A DNA stretch of 64,000 nt from Pieris napi (Eukaryota; Arthropoda; Insecta; Lepidoptera; Pieridae). Below the pieces are notes generated by a model. That model was not told where the DNA came from and searched no databases. It was given only the letters and a program-made list of their open reading frames with translations. Positions 1 to 12,400 of the stretch are shown here, piece by piece; within the stretch, counting starts at the first letter, position 1; the number at the start of each line of letters is the position of its first letter. The translations under genes and the position numbers were made by a program. The stretch spans positions 2,118,501 through 2,182,500 of the forward strand of contig NC_062259.1 in assembly GCF_905475465.1 (NCBI RefSeq), read 5' to 3'.

Positions 1-330
1 TAATACCTGCAGCTGAGTTTCGTCATCGGACGTCGAGGCAGAGTACGAAATTCCACCCGTATCACCTCGACGTCCGCCGTTCCACAACTGAGCGTTTTTC
101 AAGGCAGTTTTTGCCGCGCACCACCACTTTGTGGAACCAGCTGCCCACTGAAGTATTCCGAGCCAATTCGACTCAGGGTTCTTCAAGAAAAGGGCGTACC
201 AATTCTTGAAAGGCCGGCAACGCACTCGCGAGCCCTCTGACATTGAGAGTGTCCATGAGCGGCGGCGGTATCACTTAATATCAGGTGAGCCTCCTGTCCG
301 TTTGCCCCCTGTTCTATAAAAAAAAGAGAG
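1..330 (+). mobile_element. 3' end of a non-LTR retrotransposon (KGRQR-tail repeat), truncated by window edge
   Basis: Conceptual translation after small shifts gives TTLWNQLPTEVF, then FFKKRAYQFLKGRQR, then a tail ending CCCCTGTTCTATAAAAAAAA. This is the C-terminus and 3' UTR of a Jockey/CR1-type LINE ORF2. The same tail recurs at many places in this window in both orientations (5890-6090, 7920-8185, 9195-9545, 30795-30935, 37755-37945, 45800-46045, 57690-57910, 60530-60830). It lies just upstream of gem exon 1. Confidence 0.8.
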
Positions 331-430
331 AGAGAAGTGTGCAAGTGGATCCGCGTAACTTTAATATGAAGAAAAGTTGGGTTAGATATTTAGCATTCTT
401 AAGTATTTGATGGTAGAATTTATTTTGCAG

Positions 431-3400
431 CTGACAGCCCAGAAAGCATGCAGTGCCAAACAATGGCGCCCACCATGATGGATATGAGCGGATACAATTC
501 GCCAAACGAACATGACAATAAAAGTGAGTTTTTCTTCTCTCTTTTGCATGATTTTAGAGTTACAAATTTAAAAGAACTTGGATTTCTCTGAAAAGCCAGG
601 TCTCTTAGGCGATCAGCCTTTGCGAGAAAAAAGAGACCGGAGTAACACGGACGGCCGGCCGGTCTTTGACCTCTTTAAGAAATCCTTGGAACACTATCAG
701 ACATTTAGTGTCACTGTCAAGGCGATATTAACACAATAGCTTCAGTTACACACAAATACGCACCCACACCCAACACACATTCTCTCATGTTGTCTGTAAA
801 CCTAATTGGCGTAATGTTAGCTTTTTCTTAACAAATAAGAATGACACGTGAATAACTTGACGTGTATACAAGCATGTTACGTCACAGTACGCCGCCATCT
901 TGCTTTGAGAAGCGTTTGGTTCTGTGGTGATTAAATTTGTATAGGTTCTATAATCACACTGTACGATCGGAGATCTCTAGCCCGTGTATCGTATACAAAT
1001 TGTTAAATGATGAAATACAGAACAGTGATCTCTTAGAGGACATTAAGATTAAATCAATGGCGCTACAACCTCATTTTAATTACAGATGCTGGGTTGTTAA
1101 TGTGTTCTCCCAGCGCGTTTGACGGCTTCTTGCAGTCACCTGTTCGCTCTGAGACCAGTTATAAGGATGACTCAAGGTAACATTTATTCAGCTTTTGCCT
1201 GATTGGATCTAATGCCGGTATTTATGTATGTATGGGGTCCTTCTATTTGGGTTCATGGAAGGAAATTAAGGGGATCCAATGAACGATGATATTAAGAAAT
1301 ATCAGGAAATCTATGACTAGATCTGATCAGGCTGGCTCTCTACCCTGGATGCTCTCTTTCCCATCTGGGGGTCATAAGACCTTAAGTCAAGTCAATTCAA
1401 TTATATTACAGTTGTAACTCCGCCCACCACCAGCCTTTACCGGCTCTACCTAGTGGCCGTCTAACGCCGACTGGTTCCCGATATCCAGAACTTTTTCCAG
1501 TTCAATAGTCAAATTCCTTTCTCAGGAGTTCTATTCAGTAGTTTTTAAAGAGAAAAAACTAAGAAATCATAGTGCCGGAGGTCAATTTTTTAATGGGACA
1601 GAAGGTACACGAATCACTTTGAATCAAGTGATTACCGCCCATGGACACCCCACAACTCCAAGGGCTAGCGGGCGCTAGAGTGGTCCCCGAAATCCAGATT
1701 TTTTCCACTCCCAGAGGTACTAGATGAAGATTTTGAAAAAACATTTCAGATTTCAGTACGTCCTGGCTGCAGCGACGTCTATTGCCACGAAACAGAACGA
1801 GGAAACGTTGACATATCTGAACCAAGGACAGCCTTATGAGGTTAAGCTGAAGAAATTGGGCGATCTATCGCATTCTAAAGGAAAAATATTGAAGGTATTC
1901 TTAAACGTTTGCTACCAATTTCGACTCCCGTTTGGGGTCTTCCCGGACGACCTTCAACTGTTTAAAGAGGGAGAATACTCCTCCCTCAAAGGCCGGCAAT
2001 GCAACCACTACATGAGTCTGGAATAAAAAGATGGGGAACTTCCCTGAGAGATACGACATCCATTCGATATTTTGTGTAAATGAATGATATTTAAAAGTCA
2101 CGGTCATAGTACGAGTACGACACGGTCCTTTCACGGTCATAGCCTATTGCCTTGATAATTTCTTACCTGATTTTCTTCTTCTTTTAGTGCCATCTCCTTG
2201 CGAAGGTTGGTTATCAACATGGCTAGTTTAATTTTGGATGCGGCGCTTCTAAACAATGACTTGGTGCTTTGACCAAACCATTCAACCAGGTTTTTCAACC
2301 ATGAAGTGCGTCTGCGGTCAGGGCTCCTTCTACCTGCTACTTTGCCTTGTATGATTAGTTGAAGGAGCTCATATTTTTTGGAGTTGCGTAAAACGTGTCC
2401 GAAATACTCAAGTTTCCTTTCCTTAACCGTCATAAGCACTTCTTTGTTCTTCTGCATTGTGACCAGCACGGTTGTATTTCGTATGCGGTCTGTCCAAGAT
2501 ATTTTAAGCATACGTCTATAAATCCAGATCTCAAACGCTTCCAGTTTTTTGAACTGATTTTGACCACATTTTACAGAGTGTGATAAAAATTTGCTTCCAC
2601 GAACGGAGACTTCAATATATGGAGAGGGAGCAGATTGCGCAGTGGCACGCCCAAAGGCCCAGCGAGAGGATTATTGAGGTAATTTATAATCAAAGACTAA
2701 AGAGTACATAAAAAATATTTTGGAAAGATAAATACAAACCAGTGGTGTTACTACCTTTTTAGGTCTGGGTCTCAGATTTTTGTATCGGTTTCATGATTTA
2801 TCAAGTTCGGCAAGGTCAATCACCTGTGCCTGACACACGCCGTCGTGTTGGGTCTAATGATGTTAACTGTTAAGTGATACCGCCGCCCATAACAACTCAA
2901 TGCAAAGGGCTCGCAAATGCAGTTCCGGCCTTTAATGTGTTATATACACTACTATAATTTAATTACTGTAACTGTAAGAAAACTATATTTGGGAATCCGA
3001 TGATCATGTTACACCCTCCCTCGCGATGGGGTTATTTCGCCCGTTCGAGGCGTATGCTGCCCCATTGGGTGGTGTGTTGCCTTGCGCCCTACTAATACAG
3101 GCGTCTCCTGTGAGATTTGGACCTCGGCTTGGGCCGTCGCGGGGTGGTCAATAGCCTTAAGGGCAGGATAGAAGCTCACTGGAGTGAGCGAAGTACGAAG
3201 GAAAGCCACGCCTTCCCCGGCAAAGGCGGTTTTTTACATTAATCAGTTTTTGGCTATTTTTAATAATGGCCGCGCGGGCGGCTATTAATTTGTTATTAGC
3301 TATCGTTAATGGATTGCCCGGATCCGTTAGAACGTATCGGGGCCTCCTACGAGCCTTTTTTGTCGGGAAGGTTTGGGAAGAATATTTTTTTAACCCTAAT

Positions 3401-6400
3401 AAAACCATCAAACAGTACTGATACCGCGCGTGATTGCACCGGAAGCGCTATCTCTTGGCAGAATAAGTAACTCTATGAGTATTTAACAATCACTCATAAT
3501 GGTAGGGGAGCCCAAGAGGGGATTTCGGGATTTACTAAAGCGCGGCAGATTAATATATAGGGGGATACCTTGTACCCGGTTAAGTACCTCCACAAAATAT
3601 GAGGCCCATATATAAGGCCGCCTGTGCAGGAGACAGGATCAGATTAGTAAAAAAAAATTGACCATCAGAAATTCCCGAGCGCGTCAGATTAAGGAAGGGT
3701 GAGTTAATTACATCCTAAAAAGTGTATATTCCACTAATCTGACAATTTGAGAGTGACGGAAAAAAAGGGGAGGGCAACAAAGTTGTAAAAAAAAAGTCAT
3801 CTCGACATTCTCGAGCGTAGCTAATTTTTTTTTTTATTTTGAAGGAAATAATTCAAGAATAATGAAAAATATATAATCTGACGATTTCCGCAAGCCGAAA
3901 TAACAAAAATTCGTCGATAAAGTTAAATGCGTGCAGCTGCGTGATGCCTACATATCCTTAAACCGATCGGAATCTACTAAACGGCGTTCTAAATATTTCC
4001 CTCAAAATTACATTTCCTGTGAATTTGAACCGATTCGGACCGATAGGTTTTGAGAAATTTTGAAAAATCTTAAAAAAATAAGAAATATATATTTTTTAAA
4101 GTGGTTTCTTTATCGACCAACTTCAAAAACTAATCCGCCTTTGAGCTTGAAAAACCACGTTGATCGCCACCAAGCTGGTCAAAAGCGGTTGATTCGTTCG
4201 AGAGATATCGTGAACGTAAGAAACCCGAAAAATTGTTTTTTCGGGATTACTCCGAAATTTGTGGTTCGATCAATTAAAATTGCAAAATGACTTATGAGGA
4301 TGATAAAACTGCGTCGAAAGCCGCCAACCGCGTGAAAATTGCTTGATCCATTCAAAATTTATTGCGGTTTGAAAATTCCAAAAATAGTGTTCTATGAAAC
4401 TTCTATCAGACTTTCGAGCTAGGAGAGCTCAAATGCATAGAAATGTTATTTCTTTGAACTCAGCGAGCTCAAAATATCAATTTTAAGCGCCCAGGAATGG
4501 AATAAGCGGGAAGTTGCAGGGATGGCCCTTTAGGTGAACCGTTTTTCTATTTTTTTTTTGTCAGATCAGGCGTATCCCTCTAGATAATCGTCAGATTATG
4601 AGACAGTACGTTTAGAACATAAAGATGAACCACATATATCTTAATCTGACGCGCTTGAGTATTTCAAAATTGCGATTTTTTTTTGCAAAATATGAAAATG
4701 GCCCTGGGTTTGCGTCCCATCGAAATCGTCAGATTAGTGAATGAGAGCTTTTTTTTTGGTGCACTTAACACTCCCTTAGAAAATCTGACGCGCTCGATAA
4801 TTTTAATTTTCGCATCATGCAAACGATCAGATTAACATACGTACAGTATTAAAAATACGTAGGGCATTGATGCTATCAATATCTGACGCGCTCGAGGATG
4901 TCCATGCAACAGTTTTTTTTTACATATTTAACAATCTATAGCCGCTTCCACCACCGATGAAAAGGTATATACCATATAACATTTTTTTCTTCTTATTATC
5001 TAAGCTTTGCATCCCAATAGGTCTCTACGACGCTCGAGTAAATCCCCATTTAGCATCGTGGGCTCCCCTACCATAAGAAGGAAAAGATTGTCAATTAATT
5101 AAACAATATACGAACGAGTTAAAACGTAATTATATTATAGGTCGACGTCCCATTGTCGTACGGCGTGTCGCGCGTTGAGCAGCCGTCCGCGTTGAACGCT
5201 TTGCACGTGTATTGGGACCCGACTAAGGATGTTGGCGTGTATATCAAGGTATTATTTTTTATTTTATGTACCTCTGTATACAATATATTTTTTGTATTTT
5301 ATCCTTTGGATACAATTTTATTTTCCTCTGTATAGGTCTTTATTTTTCTTTAAGGCAAAATCAAAACATCATTTATAAACCGTTTTTTATTAATTCACAA
5401 AAATACATACACTTTTACAGTACTAAACCAATACGATGTAGTCGAAGTATATAATATTAAATAACCAACATATACACATACAAATAATGCCTCCTATTGG
5501 CAGTTCTCAAAGACGTAAAAAGAACTGGCAGCTTTGGTCCCTTAAATCGCCTTTTTGAATGATTCTCATTATTTATTATCAGGTAAAACTATTAAATCAA
5601 ATGAAAATCATTGTTTATAGGTGAATTGCATTTCCACGGAATTCACAGCAAAGAAACATGGCGGCGAGAAGGGCGTGCCGTTTCGTATACAGGTTGAGAG
5701 TTATTTGGCGAGCGAGGAGTCAGTTCGGCTACACGCGGCCGCCTGTCAGATTAAGGTAACGAACGATATGATCGATATTGCAGAGCAATCAGTGAGTAGA
5801 TGAGAAAGAGAATAGCTGAGTGAGTGAATGATTGAGTCAGTTAGCGAATGAGTGAACGATTGAGTGAGTAGTGAGTGAGTGAACGTGTGTTTCCGTCGTT
5901 CCACAACTCAGCGTTTCTTAAGGCAGATTTTGCCGCGCACCAGCTGCCCACTAAAGTATTTTCGAACTAATTCTACTTAGGGTCCTTCAAGAGAAAAAGT
6001 ACCAATTCTTAAAATACCGGCAACGCACTTTCGACGCTTCTAGCATCACTTTACGTCAGAACTTAACCTGTCCGTTTGCCTCCTATAACATAAAAATAAA
6101 AGATTTTGTTGGTGAGTGAGTGAACTATAGAGTGATCATTATCCATAATTCGAATCTAAATTGTTACGATTTAAAGAAGCTACGGTTCGAAACCATTACG
6201 ACCCGTCTTTAATATATTTATTAATATCGAGTGAAATCAACTAATTCTCAAAATTGTTAGTTATTGAGTCAGGAATGAGGGTGTAGGTAAATATGTATTA
6301 CATTTTTACATGCTGGAAGCAGTTTCCTAGAGAGTGAGTTAGGGAATGAGTGAGGACAGTCTGTGGTGAAATTCTATTTAGAATAGTATTACAAGGCCTT

Positions 6401-9400
6401 GATTGTTCTGCGCATATGTTATTTTTAAGAAGACGCGATTGGTAGCCATTACGACCCGTTTTTAATATATTTGAACTGAGTGATAAAGTTACTTAGATTG
6501 TGAGACAGTGAATGATTGAGTCAGGAATGAATGAGGACAATGAGTAATATTGATGGGTGTTAGTTCTTTTGACTTATAGTAATGATATGATATATAGTTA
6601 AGCCTGTTTATTTCCAATCTTTACAAAAGTAGGATATCCTAGCTTCCTCCAATATCATTGATCAGAACCCCTTCACGGGTATAGGCCTCCTCCAGCTTTT
6701 TCTTAATATCCATGGCATTCTTTCTCCCTTCACTTCTATATCAATATACAGTTGTCTATGACTACCTTTAGTCAACAAAGTTTTTGACGGGAGTCGGACG
6801 TTCCTTACCTTCAGAGACCATCCTTGCACCTGGGACCAGCCTTTTTTAATTCCTACCCATTTAATCGAGTGAGAGTAGAGAGAAAGTATTACCCAAAAGT
6901 CAGGAATCCTGAAACTGAGGTCAGAATTTTTGAAGTTATACTTCTTTAGGCGCGTTATGAAAAATTGATGAGAGTGAAATTTTACGATGCGCGCGCACCG
7001 TGACACAAAATTAACAGAATGAAGTTGCCCACGGAAGATGCTACGCATTGGACATAATTTAAAAACAACATTCGAATAATAATAGAATTTGTGTTACACT
7101 TAATGTTAGAGAATAATAATAAATATTTCTTTATTTAATTTTTCAAATGTAAACTGAACTTTATTGACTATAATGACTCCTTTTCCAGTCTATGATTATT
7201 TAATTGAAATTAATTATTTGCATGCAATCAAAAACTATTTTTAATAATGCCAATGAAGTATAACTACTTACGCGCGTACATAAGTACACGCACCCTTTTT
7301 TTATTTGATAACGCTTTCCTCTTAGGTGTTCAAATTGAAAGGCGCAGACCGTAAACACAAACAGGATCGGGAGAAGGTCATGCGCCGTCCGCCGTCTGAC
7401 ATCGAGAAATACCAACCTGGCTGTGAGGCAACAGTTCTCACTACGGTAAGCTTTAACAGCTCACCACAGCAGCACTTTTGCTCCTAACACTCGCTCAAGA
7501 CAAACATCTGATCACATAGATACATTTGACCCAGGTCTTAAAAGGTTGTAGCAAAAACATCGTTACATCGGCATCACCTTGATGGCTGGAAGTCGTCCCG
7601 GTAGGGTCTCTCCCAGGAGATATCCAAATGTTTAATCTCGCATACTCCTCCCTTTAAAGTTGGGAACGCACCCACTAAAATGGGTGTCCAATGGGTTAAC
7701 GTAACTGCTCTTTTTGTGCGTTCCGTAAAAAAAGTAGACTCAATCAGGCAAAAGCTGATAACCTTCTTGCCTTATGAAACAGATACATAAGAGGCCTAAA
7801 AGGTTCAAGGGCCATAAGTCTTTTTTCAAGTCAAAATACTGTAGCATGATACGCCAGGATGGTGCGACGCCATCTTGTCTAGAGATATTTATTGAATTTT
7901 TATGTTTTTAATTTCATAATCGGACGGGGCAGAGTTGAAATTCCACCCGTATCACCTCGACGTCCGTCGTTCCACAACGGAGCGTATTTTAAGTCAGTTT
8001 TGCAGTGCATCACCACTTTGTGGAACTGCCCACTGAAGTTTTTCCGAACCAATTCGCCTTAGGGTCCTTCAAAGAGCGTACTAATTCCTAATAGACTCTT
8101 GCAAGTTTTCTGGATTTGTCTATGGGTGGTATCACATAACATCACATGAGCTTCACTGCCTGTTTACCCCCTGTTCTATAAAAAAAGCCACAAGTAAATA
8201 TGAAATCAAATCATTTTCAAAGATAGAAATACAAAGTAAGGGTTTATCATTCTGTAGTAACATTCTGACGTTTGACATATGGCAAATATAACGTGTAACT
8301 GTGGTCTGTGTAACTGTAATTTATTCATAATAAATATAATATATATATATTAGAACTATAATTTCATAACGAATCCCACAACGGTTCTCAATCCACGATA
8401 GCTAGATAAACATACTTTATTTAAAGTATTTTTTTCCTTACCAGCTCTCAAATGATGCTTTGATGCCTCCACCGGTTGTTACAACATCACCACCATACTC
8501 TCCTGAATTGTGGTAAGTTATTTGAAAAGCTGCCTTTCTCATCCATCAGGCTCATCCATAGCATCAAGGAAATTGCTATTAACACTCGTATGAAGGAAAA
8601 CATCGTAATATCATGAGACCCAATCAGGCAAAGACTGATGATATTTGCCTCATAAAGCAGATACATAGGACGCAGACCTAAATGGTTCTAGCCCGTAGAT
8701 TTTCAAAATTAACATCCGAAAAATACTTAAGCGACAGCCTAAAGCGTCTTTCCACAGACTAACAAACTTTATCTTTCAATTAAATAAAACATCAGTTGAC
8801 ACATTACAGATAATTAACTATCTAAATGAATAATTATTTCTTTACATATATAGTAATATATAGACAAAGTAAAACTAAAAATATATATCAAAGAATGGTT
8901 AAAGTATAATGATCTGTGCATTGAGCACAAAACATTATGCCTTTTTTATTTTTTTATTTGTGGACTGTGGGTTGTCATAATATCCTGACGCCGGAAGTAC
9001 GTCTTTAGATCTGAATTGTAAATTGTCTAATAGAAGAAATGCGTAGCTGTAGCTGGCAACAGAAATGTCAAAGTTTTTAGACAGGGACTGTACCCTTATG
9101 TCTTCACTCTTTCAAAATTGAAGAAGAAGCAGAGTGGCTTAACTGATGTTAAATGATAGCCCAGAAGATAAGAAGATAAACCCACAGATAGACACTTGAC
9201 AGGAGGCTCGCAAGTGCCTTTTAAGAATTAGTTCGCTCTTTGAAGGACCACTAGTCGAATTGGTTGGAAAATACCTATTGCCTTAATACTCAATGCCAGA
9301 GGGCTCGCGAGTACGTTGTCGGTCCTAAAGAATTAGTACCGTTTTCGAAGGACCCCAAGTCGAATTGTTTCGGAAATATCTAACTCCTATGGACACTCAA

Positions 9401-12400
9401 TGCCAGAGGTCTCGCGAGTGGGTTTCCGGCATTTTAAGTATCAGTACCCTCTTTGAAGGAATCTCGAATTGGTTTGGAAATACTTCAGTGGGAAGCAAGT
9501 ACCACAAAGTGGTGGCGGAAAAAAGTGCCTTATAAAAATTCCAGTTGATTAAACGCCACTGTCAAACTTAATTGTCATGTGTCAACTTCCAACATACAGA
9601 CCACTCAAAGAAGTCTAAGTTAGAAAATTGTATAAAGAGTGTGGTGGCGAATGCAAAGAAAAATAGACCGAGGGGCAAGTGGAATGCGGCGTAAAAATAT
9701 GGTAATCACTCACCGTCAGCCCTCCGTCTCTTCACTTGTCTTCGTGGGAGAAAACCATAAATAAAAAAAAAGTGCGTGCGTACAAAGTGTCAGAAGTGAA
9801 GGTTCTTTGGCAAACTAATTTTTAACTTTTGTTCATATTTATAAAAATCTAAAAGTTAAGATTTCCGAAACTTGAGGGAGGGAATTAGGAATGTTAGGAA
9901 TTTAAAATATTAAAATTGTCGAAAATTAATACAAATAATAAATTTAATTTTTTTAATTTATTTCTTCGATAATAAAACACGTGGCATTTTAATTTACAAT
10001 TCGTCATTTGAGATTTCAATAAATTATTTTGCATAAAATATAAAATACTAATATTTCATAAATTCTCTTAAGATATTTTAATTTTAAAAATATAATTTCT
10101 GTAAGGTAATTCACCCTTACTCTCTCTCCATTGGTCTCAATCGCTCTCTCCCTTTCGACAAAAGCGCTGCACATCTTCGTGACGTTCTGTAAAAATGTTA
10201 CCCTAAATAAGTTTCACTTTAAAAACGTAAACACAAGCTCAAAAGCAAGAAGAAGCGTGACCTAGCGTCGGCGCTTGCTTCTCTGCAGCGCGGGAGCATG
10301 AAAATGATTACCTACCTACACTTGGCTATTGCAAGATAGACTGATTTAGGGAATGAGTGCGGTGCGAGAAAATGTGAACACAGAGGAATATAGGTACTTG
10401 AATGGCATGAACAAAGAGTATATTAGTAGACATTTTGTGATTGAATGGATCTAAAGTAGCACCGAAATAGAACGTAATTTGATTCAATTGACTTCGTTTA
10501 TTCCGATCTGTGAATGAGGATCTAGATCATTGAGTGAAAAGATTGATTGTCAATTGTCCTTGTTGTTACGTAGGATGTCAACGGCCGGCGTTTATCTAGA
10601 GACTTCAAGAAAAAAGCGTACCAATTCTTAAAAGACACTTGCGACCCTTCTGGCATTGAGCATTGGCATCAAAAGACACAAAAAAATCAATATGCTAGTC
10701 TATAATCTACGACTAATGACTGCGATGACGTCATACATTAAAACGCGCTATCAAAGTATTTCCCGTTGGCCATATATACGAGATGTATGAGTAAGGCAGT
10801 CGAAATATCTGCACCTACTACTGCATTTACTCTCATCATTTTTCCCTAACGCGAAAAGAAGTATAACTTCAAAAAGGTCCTGCCCGCGCACGGCGAGGTG
10901 CTTTCGTGGTCATAGTACGCTTTTAATAATGTAATATTTCAATGCTTATACGTAACATGTATTCATACATGTAACATGTTACACAGATAAAATTTCTGTA
11001 TCGTATATGACAAATCTTTCGTAAATCGATACGATAAAAACCGGTTTTTATACACATCACTAGGGTTTTTAAATATAGAACGCCGTTGCGTAATTGTCAG
11101 CGAGTTGTAATTGCATTAAGGAGGCTCTGAGTAAATTAACATACCGATGTAATTGAACTTATGCTGTATGGTGTATATAGAAGAGTTCTAGTTGAGTTGA
11201 AAGTGATCGTAATGTCTAATGGACGTATCTACGGCGAAAAGTTGCATCGTAAATACTTACGAATTCCGAAAATATTGAAAAGTTATTTTTTAACTTAGTA
11301 AAACGATATGATCTTTATCTTAGTGAAACCACCTGCCCGCCTGAACTTTGGCAATACCTTAGGGACTGGGCTGCTTGTTATTATAGAACAGCAGGCAACA
11401 GGCAAGAATATATGCGGAAAATATTAATTTCATTTTACAGTTTTATTGAAGACATATTTTTGCATTTAAAGTCTGTGTGTTCTTTGGCGTAACAAGATAA
11501 AAATCTTTTCAAAAAATTTATTCTACGTTTGTAGAAAAAACGACACGTACAATAGAAAAAACTAAAATGTTAACTATAGCTAACTTCAGGGTGTCGGATT
11601 TTTGTGACGGTGTGCGCGCGCATCATAAAAATTTACTCTCATAACTTTTCCCTAACGCGCCAAGAGAAGTATAACTTTAAAAAAAAGCTGTGGACTTAAC
11701 AGTTAAATAAAATATAATGAATTATGTCATTTTGTGAATTGAAATATAGCGATAATTATTTAATGGCCGCCACGCGTGCGAAGCTGCAAGTAGACTGTCA
11801 GACGCCCGCATCGTTTAATCTCGTCAATCTAATTTTAGTTCTGAAAGTGAACAAGTTGAATGTAGTTTTAACAGGCACTGAAATGAATACCTAAAGTCTA
11901 TTTATAATAAATGATGAGCAATTACTGTAGATAGAGATATTAGCGTTTCTGGCATGCTTTAAATCTCATCTCTGTCAACTTAAGATAAGAGTCTTCCAAA
12001 AAGAGAGCCTGAGGATGAGCCAGAGGTCTGCAATACAAGCTACCTGGGGTTGGAAATGGGCGTCGGATAACACTTTATTCGAAGTGACCAGCCTGCTCGA
12101 TTTGCTCCTGTCGCATAAAAAAACCTAATTTTTAATCTAATTATTTTTAACAATCATTTCATCATTCGAAGGTTACCCTCGATTTCTCTAAAATGTCATC
12201 GTTAGATTCTTTCTTCATCATGGTACCACCCGTGGGATATGTCCTTTCCAACAAAAAAATATCAAAATCGACTTATAAACGACGCAGTTACCCGCGAACG
12301 CATAAAAGACATATTATATACAGTCGAATTGAGAAACCTCCTTTCTTGAAGTCGGTTAAAAGGTCAAAGAATTCTCTATTACACTAAGGCCGCCCCCTGG

